From assembly GCA_016490735.1 (NCBI GenBank), contig JAEMWC010000614.1, positions 347,001 through 411,000 of the forward strand: a stretch of DNA of 64,000 nt, in the 5' to 3' direction. The stretch comes from Pachyseris speciosa. Taxonomy: Eukaryota > Cnidaria > Anthozoa > Scleractinia > Pachyseridae. Under the pieces are notes generated by a model. That model was given only the letters and a program-made list of their open reading frames with translations. It searched no databases and was not told the DNA's origin. Position 1 is the stretch's first letter; each line of letters begins with the position of its first letter. Position numbers and translations under genes: made by a program. Shown here one piece after another: positions 10,050 to 19,594 of the stretch.

Positions 10050-10365
10050 TACTATCATTTATGGCAGAAAAGAATACGCAAAGAAGCACCTTGATCACAC
10101 TGGAGATGCTAATGCTTCTCAACCCAGCAATGACACACCAAGCAACAAGAGCAAGAAACACTATTGTGCAAAGAATGGGCCAAGTAGCTGATGCTCTCAA
10201 ACAAAAATAAGAAACCATGGTTTTTAGAAGTTCAGAGAGTTGCTCGTAAAGTTTGTTTAAACATTTATGATGTCACATTTGATGAAAATGGTATTTCAGC
10301 CTTCTATGAAAAAGCGGAGGAACTTTTTAACTGGGATTTTAGCCCTTCAGTCACTGAAATATTGG
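10050..10365 (+). pseudogene. Coding-like segments ending at a splice donor
   Basis: GRKEYAKKHLDHTGDANASQ and KSKKHYCAKNGPSS, ending in a stop, are followed in another frame by KPWFLEVQRVARKVCLNIYD and FYEKAEELFNWDFSPSVTEI. The last ends at a plausible donor (ATTG/GTATGT near 10365). Amino-acid composition looks coding, but no family is recognised. It may belong with the relics at 8770-9590 and 11433-11582, the last separated from it by the TTAA element. Confidence 0.3.
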
Positions 10366-10412
10366 TATGTTTTTGTAATGGCCTGAAAAAAAAAATTTCC
10401 AATGGATTTTAA

Positions 10413-11428
10413 TCCATTGGCACCCGTGCCGGCCAAAACCGGCCGTAAAAAACTCCCATGCTTCAGAACATTGCAACTCTCTCAATCGCACGAATATTGC
10501 CTTAACTGTTAGTTGTGAGCACGAAATGGAATGCCCTTTAAATTTGGATATCCAATAAATGCAAGAAACGTAGCGATTTTTACCAAATATGGCCTTTTGA
10601 GTTAGGACAAGAACGAAACTGGCCGTTTTTAACGTCAAAGAGAAACAACAAAAATGCCCCTTTTTGCCTTCATGTTTTTTTTAGGGAAATCATCGTCGAA
10701 AAACCAAAACTCAACCGTCGTAACGAAATTCAGTCCTTTTTCTAGCTTAGAAATGACTTTTTTTGTTCATATTCTTCTCCCGAGCGTAGATACAGCCTTT
10801 TGTTCCAGTGCATTCGGGCCTTCCCGACATTTTCCACATCTTGAGTGCATTGCATGCTGGGAACTAACGAGAATTTTTGACAGCGTCTGTTCCTTCCCCC
10901 AATTCTTTCACATATAAACTAAGTCTACAGCCACTCCGACCTACCGCCAAAATTTCCTGCTCGTAGTCATCTTCAGTACACAGAAATTCCAAAATATGTG
11001 GCGGTAGGTCGAGAAATTCATCAATAATCGAGTCCCAAAGGTACTAAGTGTTCGACCGGCCAAATTCCCAGTTCGTCGAGTAACAAGCCAAATTCAACAA
11101 CAAAGTACATCACCTTGCTCGATTCTTTGAGAAAGTGGACTCTTAGCTACCGTCACGCTTAATGATGCTCATCAGGCAGCCGCTAAAGATGAAAAATGGC
11201 TGTAAATTTAGCAGAAATCGCAAGCAAACCGAACTTGGGCCATTGCTGTCGCTTCACGGATAAAAAATAGCTACGTCAAAATGACGTTTTCAGAAACCTT
11301 GAGCCTCCAGTGCCTTAGGACAGCACCACTTTTCCCTGGTAGTTCAAATAAAGAGTCACGAATTGCTATTAATCGTTTATAGGTGGAAAATCACTCCGAA
11401 AATGTAAAAACCTGCGGTAGTCAATGGG
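10413..11428. mobile_element. TTAA-flanked piggyBac-like non-autonomous element
   Basis: Both ends are flanked by TTAA (10409-10412 and 11429-11432). The right end is CGGTAGTCAATGGG before TTAA; the left end begins TCCATTGGCACCCG after TTAA, an imperfect inverted match. Internal inverted blocks (GACCTACCGCC near 10938, GGCGGTAGGTCG near 11001) add symmetry. A TTAA target and a CCCxTTG-type terminus are typical of piggyBac-like elements. No transposase frame is present, so it would depend on one in trans. Confidence 0.55.
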
Positions 11429-11432
11429 TTAA

Positions 11433-11582
11433 ACATCCCGAAAGAATTAACAAGAGAGGAATATGAATGTCAAGCAAGAGTTCAGTTAGAATTTCAATTT
11501 GCTTTAATATTTGGCTCTGAGACAGTTACTGCAACCTTGAAAGAACTACAGTGTAGTAGCATACACTGGATGTTATGTTGAG
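11433..11582 (+). pseudogene. Short coding-like segment beside the TTAA element
   Basis: Immediately right of the TTAA target the frame NIPKELTREEYECQARVQ, FQFALIFGSETVTATLKEL runs to a TGA. Composition looks genuine but no family is recognised. It probably continues the relic left of the TTAA insertion. Confidence 0.3.
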
Positions 11583-12410
11583 AAGGCTCTTAAAGATGCA
11601 GCCTAGGGTGGACTCCCTTTGAGCTTGCACAACTTCAATGATAGCATCATGGAGACCAGACATAAAGATGCCAAGCAAGGCAACTACATTTACAGTGGTG
11701 GGCAAACAAGTGAGACAGCAAAGATCGATTATCAAAGACAAGTACTTACGTACCCAACAATTCTGTCATGAGTGGGCATCTGTTGAGAACAGAGAAAAGA
11801 AAGGCTGCAATTACTCATCAGATTCTCTAAAGTCTGCAAACAGGAAACTGAGGATTTACCAAAACATCTAAAGAGAAAGAAAATGGTTAGAAATATTTAA
11901 ATGACTCTGTAATTTCAAATAAACAACACTTCAATTCATTTAAATAGTATCCTAACTTCTATAATACAATATAGAATGATTAAGGACTACTAGAGACGCT
12001 TCTTGTGTATGCTGCTGCTTTGTCCAAAGCAGTTTACAAGTGATTCATCTCATGAACCTAGTTTTTAATTTTTTTTTTCATTAAACATTCACAACGTTGT
12101 GCTATTTTGTTTCCAATAGCACATTCCTTTTCAAAACACCACAAGAAAGGCAGCTCAAGATGATTCAGTTCGTGGTATATCACTAACTGCTCCTGAAATT
12201 GAGGTACACGTAGGGACTTATGTAAGCACTGACTGTGCAACCAATAAAATGTTTAACTTATGAATATTTTGGTTAACATATCCAACAAAAGAATGTAAAT
12301 ACATCATATTAACGTGAAATATAATGAAGGACTTATGTAATTAATAGAGCTAGAAATTGGAGTAAAAGTGATATCAGATCACAACTTACCTCTGGTAAAT
12401 TATTATTCAG
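11583..12410. other. No supported gene
   Basis: Small frames on both strands (11526-11741 minus, 11638-11871 plus) lack recognisable motifs. The stretch from about 11880 to 12400 is AT-rich and looks intronic. Confidence 0.35.
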
Positions 12411-12550
12411 ATGAATGATTCAAATAAAGATGTTGGCGATGGTATCTGTGCCCGTTCTTGTCCAGATAACGACTCCACCACAAAACAGATGACAGATCAA
12501 TTTCTTCAGGCCGCGAAGACACATTTCCAGTCGTCCAGTGTTGTAGAAAT
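12411..12550 (+). pseudogene. 5' part of an open frame split by the LTR retrotransposon
   Basis: From ATG 12411 the frame (MNDSNKDVGDG, TKQMTDQFLQAAKTHF) is open into the target site GAAAT (12546-12550), where the element begins. The same frame resumes in phase after the second GAAAT at 17415. Removing the element and one target copy gives an uninterrupted 89-codon frame ending at TAA 17549. An AG follows a pyrimidine-poor tract just upstream of the ATG, so this could equally be an internal exon. Protein not recognised. Confidence 0.5.
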
Positions 12551-12689
12551 TGTAGCGATTACATCATTGACACGTGATTTAATGATTTACTACCAATGTA
12601 ACATGATCATCCATAACAGAGATTACAGTGAATTACATCTGAGAGTGAATGCGTGTACTTGTCTTCCTTTGTCTTACCCGATCACTACA
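12551..12689 (+). repeat. 5' LTR (139 bp)
   Basis: Begins TGTAGCGATTACATC and ends GATCACTACA. Base by base it equals the copy at 17276-17414. It is short for a Ty3/gypsy LTR, and no clear TATA box or AATAAA is visible inside. Confidence 0.95.
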
Positions 12690-12707
12690 TTGGCGACGAG
12701 GACGGGA
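12690..12707 (+). promoter_or_regulatory. Putative tRNA primer-binding site
   Basis: TTGGCGACGAGGACGGGA starts directly at the LTR edge. A TGG at this position is expected for pairing with the CCA end of a primer tRNA. I could not assign the tRNA species. Confidence 0.6.
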
Positions 12708-12744
12708 TCTAAGAAAAAGAAGCGAAGAAAAGCACAGATAGAAA

Positions 12745-15700
12745 ATGGTAAACCCTGATGAAGCTGCTTCGGCCACACCGAGCAATAGCACCGCTCCTCA
12801 AGCCCAAGCACTACCGGCACAGCAAAACATCACTGTTACAAACAGACATCTCAATATTACACCCTTCGTCATCGACCGCGATCCCACTAACACCGCCAAC
12901 AGATGGGATAAATGGAAGAAAGATATTGAACGTCAATTCCGTTTTTTCGGCATTCATGAACCGGAGTTGAAAAAAGATGGTCTAATCATCTACGGCGGCC
13001 GCGATATCGCCGATCTCGAAGACTCCCTACCAGATGTCGAAAGCACAGACCCACCCGCTGACGAATACACCAAATTCATCCGAAAGCTGGACAAGCACTT
13101 TCTTCCCAAGAAAAACAAAGACTACGCGAGATTTCAACTTGGTAATCTGCAGCAAGAAGAAGACGAATCACTCGCCAAATACTTCGCTCGGGTACGAGAA
13201 ATCGCCAAGAAATGCGAATATCACGATGAGAACGACGCCATCCGAGACCACTTGATTAAGACAATGCGTAATAGAAGAATTCGAGTTAAAGCCATTCGAC
13301 AAGGCTGGACTCTTCAAGAAATCCTCGATGAAGCCGCTATCGATGAAGAGACCAACCAGCAAGCGACCGAAATGGAAAAGAAGATTCCTCACGAAGAAAA
13401 AATTGTCAAACGCGTGGAAGAAAACCCATCTTCAAAAGCATGTGGTCGATGTGGGCGTAAACACACGCAAAAATGCCCGGCATTCGGCGCCACTTGCACC
13501 GCATGTGGCAAACGAAACCATTACGCAAACGTCTGCCGAAGTAAACCACAAGACAAGAAAGGATATCGTCCACAGCAAGACAAAACTCGTTATTCAAACG
13601 ACTCCCGAATAAGACGCGATCAGCGAGGAGGGAGAAATTCCCGAAGACCAAACAAGCGCAATGGGAAAGTCCACCAAGTGTCAGGTCACGAGGAAATTGA
13701 CCGGAAGTCCGACTCCAGCGACACATCGGGCGATGAATGTTTCATCCACCACCTCAAGATCCACAAAGCGGCAAGCCAAGGCATTCAAAAGACCTGCACC
13801 ATCTTCATAAACGGCATTGAAACCACAGTTGAGCCAGATACCGGCGCAGACACAAACATCCTTGATGAATATCAATTCCGAAAACTACAAACAGAAAGAC
13901 CGGAAATGGCACTTCAAGAATCAACGATAAAGCTAAAAGCACTCAACCACGACCTGCCAATCATGGGAGAATGCACCGTGAAACTTGAAAACCAAACGAG
14001 AGCAATCACCGCCGCCATCGTGGTCGTAAAAGGAAAGATTGACTCTCTACCTTTACTCGGAAGACCAAGCTTAGACGAACTTGGCATGCTAAAGATTGAC
14101 GAAACTGGCGGATTAAAAGAGCCCAACAAAGCAGTGAAGAAAATCGAAAATGAGAATCCTGAGCTAGAGAAAATCCTCGATCGGTACAAGAATCTTTTTC
14201 ACGGAGTTGGCAAGGCAACAAGAAACGGTCAAGACATACAAATTCATTTGCCTATGAAAGAAGACGCCATACCAATCGCCCAGAAACCTAGACGTGTCCC
14301 ATACCATCTCATTGAACCACTCCAGGACAGAATTGAAGAGTTTATCGCGAAAGACATCATGGAGAAAGTCCCTGACCACGAAGCGATCACCTGGTGTTCA
14401 CCAATCGTCGTGCAACCAAAGCCCAAGAACCCTAAAGACATCAGAGTCAGCCTGGACCTCCGCCTCCTAAACAAATCAATGCTTCGCACACGAAACGTCC
14501 AAGCCCCAATAACAGAAGATTTTGTAACCGAATTTAGAGACTGTAAGGTCTTTAGCAAACTAGACCTTAACCACGGTTACCACCAATTCTGCCTTGATCC
14601 CGAATCACGCAAGACTATGACCTTCTCCACTCCATGGGGAAACTACCGATATAAACGCCTGGCGTTCGGAGGAGTCAACAGTCAAGACCTATTTGACGCA
14701 GAGATCAGCAAGGTTATATCAGGCACCCCCAAGGTTCTCAATAACCGTGACGACATCATGATCGGTGGTAGAGACTGGGATGAGCACAACAAATCTCTTG
14801 CACAACTGCTACAGAGGCTGGAAGATCACAACCTGACCCTGAGACGTGAAAAGTGCGAATTTGGCAAAGCGTCCATCGACTTCCACGGACACTTGTTTAC
14901 ACAAGAAGGCCTTAAACCAAGCCCTACCAAGATTCAAGCTGTCCAAAACTGTGCCCCACCAGCGTCCAAAGAGGAACTAGTCTCGTTTCTCCAAATGGTA
15001 GCCTACCTATCCAGGTACATCAGTAATTTCTCCAGTCGGTGCGAACCACTGCGAAAGCTCACAAAAGTCAACGCAAAGTTTGAATGGTTGACAGAACAGG
15101 AAAAAGCCTTCAATGACCTTAAAGCCGCCATCACAGCTGCCCCAGTCCTAATCCCGTACCATCCAGAGCGCGAAACACTCATCATCTGCGACGGAAGCCC
15201 AGCAGGACTAGGAGGAGGACTGTTTCAGAGGACTGGCAAAGGATTCCAACCTGTACACTATGTGAGCCGGACCTTAACTGACACAGAGAAGAGGTACTCT
15301 CAAATCGAGAGAGAGGCACTGGCAGCAGAATTTACTACAACCAGGCTCCAGATGTACCTGCTAGGTGCACCAAAGTTCAAGTTAGCAACAGACCACAAGC
15401 CACTGCTTCCACTGATGAACAATCCAACAGCTAAACTTCCACCGCGCATTGAAAGACTCGCCTTGAAAATGCAGAACCTCGACTTCGAAATGGTTCACAT
15501 CCCTGGTAAAACCAACATGACTGACTACATGTCCAGACACCCACTGCCAGAGACAGGGACTGACCGTCTCGAGAAATATGTCATCGCCACTGTCCAATCA
15601 GAGCACGCCGTAGTCCTGGACAAAATCAAAGAAGAAACCGCAAAAGACAGAGAGCTTATAAAGCTCGCTGCAGCCATGAAAACAGGCAAATGGACCAAGA

Positions 15701-17016
15701 CCGATACAGACCTCAAGCCATACTTCGACCTGAGAGCAGAGCTATACATGGCAGAAGGACTGATTCTGAGGACTGACAGAATCATTCCCCCTGAATCACT
15801 GAGAGACAGGATTATCCAGATAGCCCACAAGCAAGGACACTTGGGTATCAGCAAGACCAAAGAGATGCTACGCCGAAAGTACTGGTTTCCTGGTATGAAC
15901 GCTCGCATTGACACCGTCGTGAGCACTTGCTTTGACTGCCAGATAGCAACAAACACACAGCACACGGAACCAGCCAAAATGACGAAACTGCCAGAGAGAC
16001 CTTGGGAAACTGTTGAAATCGACTTCTGTGGACCATTCCCAAGCAAAGAGTACGCACTGGTCATAACCGACCAATACTCCAGGTACCCAGAGGTTGAATT
16101 TGTTTACTCGACAGCCATCAAGCCAGTACGGAAGAAGCTAAAGAAAGTCTTCGCCACTCACGGAATCCCCAAGACAGTCCAGTCAGACAATGGACCACCG
16201 TTCAACTCAGAAGACTTCAAAGAATTTGCAGCAGAAATGGGGTTCACACACAAAAAAATCACGCCACGACATCCCAAAGCCCAGGGACAAGTAGAAGGCT
16301 TCAACAAGCTCATGAACAAAACAGCTGCGATAGCCCGCGCAGAAGGCATTGATCTCCATGAAGCAACCTATGACATGCTTCAAGCATACCGCGAGACACC
16401 TCACCCAGCCACAGGAACCGCACCATATGAACTCCTCATGAATCGAGCAATCCGTACCAGACTTGACCACTACCCAACAGAGAGAACCTGCAGAGACGAA
16501 GCAGTCAGGAAAAGAGACAGCAAATACAAAGAGAAATTGAAGTCTTACCATGACCAAAGACACAGAGCCAAAGAACACAAGTTCAAAGCCGGAGAGGCGG
16601 TCCTCCTGAAACGAGACAAGAAACGAAAAGGAGACACCCCATTTGAACCGTACATCTACATTGCCACAAAGGTAATCGGATCCACAATCCATGCCAGGAG
16701 AGTCAGCGATGGGAAAACAGTATGCCGAGACGCATCCCAATTCAAGCTGCTCCGAACAACATACATCCCAGCAAGAGACCAGCAAAGGAAACCACCTACT
16801 GCAAGACCAGTAGTACCACCAGCAGCTAAATGCCAAGCAGCACCAGCCGCCACCCAGGAAACAACGCCAGTGGCAGCACCAATAGCCACCCAAGGCATTG
16901 TTACCCAACTAGTGCCAATTGAGGCAACACCTACCAACCAAAACCCACCACTGCGCAGATCACACAGACAGACCAAATCTACATTTGATGGACATCTGAA
17001 GGACTACACCACATGA
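12745..17016 (+). CDS. gag-pol: Gag-Pol polyprotein of the LTR retrotransposon
   Basis: A single frame of 1423 codons encodes everything needed for retrotransposition. Gag-like N-terminus (about residues 1-225) is followed by a cysteine/histidine zinc-knuckle region (CGRCGRKHTQKC, CTACGKRNHYANVC, about 233-265). Protease has DTGAD (about 365). RT shows SLDLRLLNKSML and FSKLDLNHGYHQF, and its catalytic box is NRDDIMIGG rather than the usual YxDD. RNase H has CDGSPAGLGGGL and TDHKPL. Integrase has the HLGISK...CFDC zinc region, then EIDFCGPF, QSDNGPPFNS and QGQVEGFNK carrying the D,D,E triad. A basic tail ends near RRSHRQTKS. No frameshift separates gag from pol, so the two would be made as one precursor. 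Confidence 0.93.
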   Translation: MVNPDEAASATPSNSTAPQAQALPAQQNITVTNRHLNITPFVIDRDPTNTANRWDKWKKDIERQFRFFGIHEPELKKDGLIIYGGRDIADLEDSLPDVESTDPPADEYTKFIRKLDKHFLPKKNKDYARFQLGNLQQEEDESLAKYFARVREIAKKCEYHDENDAIRDHLIKTMRNRRIRVKAIRQGWTLQEILDEAAIDEETNQQATEMEKKIPHEEKIVKRVEENPSSKACGRCGRKHTQKCPAFGATCTACGKRNHYANVCRSKPQDKKGYRPQQDKTRYSNDSRIRRDQRGGRNSRRPNKRNGKVHQVSGHEEIDRKSDSSDTSGDECFIHHLKIHKAASQGIQKTCTIFINGIETTVEPDTGADTNILDEYQFRKLQTERPEMALQESTIKLKALNHDLPIMGECTVKLENQTRAITAAIVVVKGKIDSLPLLGRPSLDELGMLKIDETGGLKEPNKAVKKIENENPELEKILDRYKNLFHGVGKATRNGQDIQIHLPMKEDAIPIAQKPRRVPYHLIEPLQDRIEEFIAKDIMEKVPDHEAITWCSPIVVQPKPKNPKDIRVSLDLRLLNKSMLRTRNVQAPITEDFVTEFRDCKVFSKLDLNHGYHQFCLDPESRKTMTFSTPWGNYRYKRLAFGGVNSQDLFDAEISKVISGTPKVLNNRDDIMIGGRDWDEHNKSLAQLLQRLEDHNLTLRREKCEFGKASIDFHGHLFTQEGLKPSPTKIQAVQNCAPPASKEELVSFLQMVAYLSRYISNFSSRCEPLRKLTKVNAKFEWLTEQEKAFNDLKAAITAAPVLIPYHPERETLIICDGSPAGLGGGLFQRTGKGFQPVHYVSRTLTDTEKRYSQIEREALAAEFTTTRLQMYLLGAPKFKLATDHKPLLPLMNNPTAKLPPRIERLALKMQNLDFEMVHIPGKTNMTDYMSRHPLPETGTDRLEKYVIATVQSEHAVVLDKIKEETAKDRELIKLAAAMKTGKWTKTDTDLKPYFDLRAELYMAEGLILRTDRIIPPESLRDRIIQIAHKQGHLGISKTKEMLRRKYWFPGMNARIDTVVSTCFDCQIATNTQHTEPAKMTKLPERPWETVEIDFCGPFPSKEYALVITDQYSRYPEVEFVYSTAIKPVRKKLKKVFATHGIPKTVQSDNGPPFNSEDFKEFAAEMGFTHKKITPRHPKAQGQVEGFNKLMNKTAAIARAEGIDLHEATYDMLQAYRETPHPATGTAPYELLMNRAIRTRLDHYPTERTCRDEAVRKRDSKYKEKLKSYHDQRHRAKEHKFKAGEAVLLKRDKKRKGDTPFEPYIYIATKVIGSTIHARRVSDGKTVCRDASQFKLLRTTYIPARDQQRKPPTARPVVPPAAKCQAAPAATQETTPVAAPIATQGIVTQLVPIEATPTNQNPPLRRSHRQTKSTFDGHLKDYTT

Positions 17017-17261
17017 ACCGTGAATTGACTTCGAACATTGACCAGATGCTAGCAACAAGGATATGAACACTGAACACTTGTTTCGCTAATGACATTGACT
17101 ATGATTATTTTGATTACAGGGATATCACGGCACAAACACTGAATATATTTCATTGATTAGTTGCATGTTAATCAATTATCATTTATCGATTAAGTGATTG
17201 ATTAGTTATATGTTAAGGAAACCAAGAACTAGGTTGAGACATGAATTTTGAGGAACTGATC

Positions 17262-17275
17262 GGAAGAAGGAGGAG
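17262..17275 (+). promoter_or_regulatory. Polypurine tract
   Basis: GGAAGAAGGAGGAG lies immediately before the 3' LTR, as expected for the plus-strand primer. Confidence 0.85.
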
Positions 17276-17414
17276 TGTAGCGATTACATCATTGACACGT
17301 GATTTAATGATTTACTACCAATGTAACATGATCATCCATAACAGAGATTACAGTGAATTACATCTGAGAGTGAATGCGTGTACTTGTCTTCCTTTGTCTT
17401 ACCCGATCACTACA
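17276..17414 (+). repeat. 3' LTR (139 bp)
   Basis: Identical to the 5' LTR over all 139 bases and followed by the target duplication GAAAT (17415-17419). Confidence 0.95.
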
Positions 17415-17549
17415 GAAATTACCCGCGAAACTGCCAAAGATTTTGCCTCTAAAGCCGCCAATAATGACACGGTAACCACCTTAACACACTTGCACAGTAT
17501 CACATCAACTGTTCAAAGTCTTTTATCAGAAGAGCCGATCCAAGAGTAA
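17415..17549 (+). pseudogene. 3' part of the open frame split by the LTR retrotransposon
   Basis: Starting at the duplicated target, the frame ITRETAKDFASKAANNDTV, LTHLHSITSTVQSLL runs to TAA 17549 in phase with 12411-12550. A GTAAC follows directly, so a splice donor rather than a stop is conceivable. Function unknown. Confidence 0.5.
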
Positions 17550-17694
17550 CACACGAGTTGCTTACTATGAAATTGAACGCAAGGAAGCCTCAACAGTCAG
17601 GCGCATTTGTCATTGAGCACCAAAAGGAAAAATCAGCCATCCTTCGAAGAAAAATCGTTGTTCCATATACAAACGTGTTAGGATTGTAAACCAA

Positions 17695-18163
17695 TGAAAG
17701 AAAAATAATTCTTGACTCTTCCAAAAGGCCACAAACATTCTACAAAAAGAAAGACGAGTCTGCCCGACAGTGTTCAGCGACGTGGACAGAATGCTGCGAA
17801 GCGTCTGATACGTCTGGGGCATGCGAGAAAATTCGACTTGAAATTCAATTTAACCAACCAAACAAAATCCTGAATGATCTAATTCACTCAAACACCCATC
17901 TTCAGATTGCAGCGAACGAAGGAATTCGATAAACATACGATCGCCAGAGTCAAGAGATCATGGAGCCAGAAGCGTTTTTCCCACAGCTAAGGACCCAACA
18001 ACAGTTCGCGTAGCACTGCTTGCCGTTTTAGAACTGCTCAAACAGCCAGAAGGAAGAGATGTATCATGGCTAATTAAAATGTTCGGTGGAATCCATCAGC
18101 ACTTCAAGATATCGTTAAGTCGGAGTATTTGTCATGTTCCAGTTAGTCTTGTCGAACGGTGAG
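17695..18163 (+). pseudogene. Decayed coding segment downstream of the split frame
   Basis: One frame reads ILDSSKRPQTFYKKKDESAR, CEKIRLEIQFNQPNKILNDL, IHSNTHLQIAANEGIR, then TAA, then TYDRQSQEIMEPEAFFPQLR to a TAG. A second frame after an acceptor-like TTTTTCCCACAG reads KDPTTVRVALLAVLELLKQ and VSWLIKMFGGIHQHFKISL. The two overlapping frames suggest a frameshifted exon or alternative acceptors. It may be the continuation of the split frame. No family recognised. Confidence 0.35.
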
Positions 18164-18365
18164 AGCTCCTGATCTTATTTCGCAGCTGTCCACCGTTATC
18201 TCAGCATAAATAACACTTTTAAGTTAAGTAATCCGATGTCTTTTACCTGACCTGGAGTGTCGCAAACGAAGTTTGATAAACGCTGAGTTGTCAAACACAA
18301 AACACCAGCATTTACTCAGATCACTTATGAATTTCGCTTCGCGAAACGCTCTCGAATGAAAGGAC

Positions 18366-19594
18366 GGTAGCTTGGAAAAGCAGGAATGATGGAATTCGGA
18401 ATTCGGAATTCGGAATATTCGGAATCCCGGAATACTCGGAATACTATAAATTAATTAATTTATTTATTTATTAATTAAAAATAAATGAATAAGTAAATAA
18501 AATAAATGTTAAAAAAGGGGGATTAGATAGGCCTGCGCGACTCCCATCCGCGTGTTTTTAGCCTTGACAGACCTGCCTTGAAGCACAGTCTCTGAGCGTC
18601 GGTTGTTTTGCAATAAAATGCCATTTGCTCTCTAAGGTGATTGATGGTTGTATTGGTGGTTTCCATGTGGATTTAACGTGGAATGGATGTGGTTCGTTGG
18701 GTGCTCCTTTGTGCAAATTAATGTAGGATATAAGTGGCGGTTCCTTAAATATTTCTCTGAGCGTCGGTTGTTTCGCAATAAAATGCCATTTGCTCTCTAA
18801 GGTGATTGATGGTTGTATTGGTGGTTTCCATGTGGATTTAACGTGGAATGGATGTGGTTCGTTGGGTGCCCCTTTGTGCAAATTAATGCTAAGGAATGAT
18901 TCCAATCACCCGACACTGTCATGCGTAATCATGAACAGAAATTTGTAATCACGCAAAGAGATTAGATATATTTAATACAGAAAAACTGTGACCGAGTTCT
19001 CTAAGTTTTTTTTACGTCGCCAGTGTTAGGAAAATAAAATGTGTGCCCCCTTGTACTCTTCGATTCTTCTGGCCTTGTTTCCGCTCGGGTAATCTACCAC
19101 TGTGTCTTCTAGGAAATTAAATGCGGCATGCTATTACTGCTACAATTCGTCCAAACACGGCGTACTGTGTTTGTTAACCAAAGAAATAGAAGTGCACAAA
19201 CACACGAAAGAAAGTGCCATACAAAATCTCATGCATTCCGAACTTCAAATGAAATACTGTATTCAGCTTGAAAAAAACAACTTGATTTCGTGTTGCGGTT
19301 AGTTGCTGCTAATGACAATGTCAGCCTGGCGCAGCGATAAGGGAAATGTATTTTGCATTGAGCAGTCAGGAGACCGGGGGCGGGGGGAAGACAGAAATTC
19401 ACATATCTTCTGCACGGTGAGAAATGATGCGACTTTTTAGTTTCTTTTTATTAATTTATTTCTTTATTTCTTTATTTATTTTTCATTTATTTTTAATTAA
19501 TTAATTAATTAATAGTATTCCGAGTATTCCGGGTATTCCGAATATTCCGAGTTTCGGGTTCCCAATTCCATCATTCCTGCGCTTCCAAGCTACC
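18366..19594. mobile_element. 1.2-kb element with long terminal inverted repeats
   Basis: The left end GGTAGCTTGGAA...GGAATGATGGAATT, with repeated GGAATtCGG/GGAATACTCGG units and an AT-rich tract, is mirrored at the right end, which finishes AATTCCATCATTCC and then CCAAGCTACC. The inverted similarity extends roughly 130-150 bp, including the (TTAA/TTTA)-rich tracts. I see no clear target duplication. The interior contains a tandemly repeated PLE fragment and a small unassigned frame (19102-19302). Confidence 0.6.
18558..18905 (-). pseudogene. Tandemly duplicated Penelope-like N-terminal fragment
   Basis: The minus strand encodes two nearly identical blocks containing HPFHVKSTWKPPIQPSITLE (about 18591-18725 and 18757-18890). 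The HPF..KS.WxPPxQPSxxLE signature occurs upstream of RT in cnidarian Penelope-like proteins, as I remember them. The duplication has a period of about 166 bp and leaves a continuous 115-codon frame. RT and endonuclease are absent. Confidence 0.55.

Larger units (their letters stand above)
12551..17414 (+). mobile_element. Complete, recent Ty3/gypsy-type LTR retrotransposon
   Basis: The element is bounded by identical 139-bp TG...CA LTRs and a 5-bp target duplication GAAAT (12546-12550 and 17415-17419). A primer-binding-site-like sequence follows the 5' LTR, one gag-pol frame fills the interior, and a polypurine tract abuts the 3' LTR. Domain order protease-RT-RNase H-integrase defines Ty3/gypsy (Metaviridae). 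No envelope-like frame is present. LTR identity and the intact frame indicate very recent insertion. Confidence 0.95.

Noticed and set aside
11160..11180. TCATCAG as another hammerhead core
   Set aside because: No GAAA box or stem II follows on the minus strand.
13034..16976. Many frames overlapping the gag-pol gene on other frames and strand
   Set aside because: Shadows of the 1423-codon gene.
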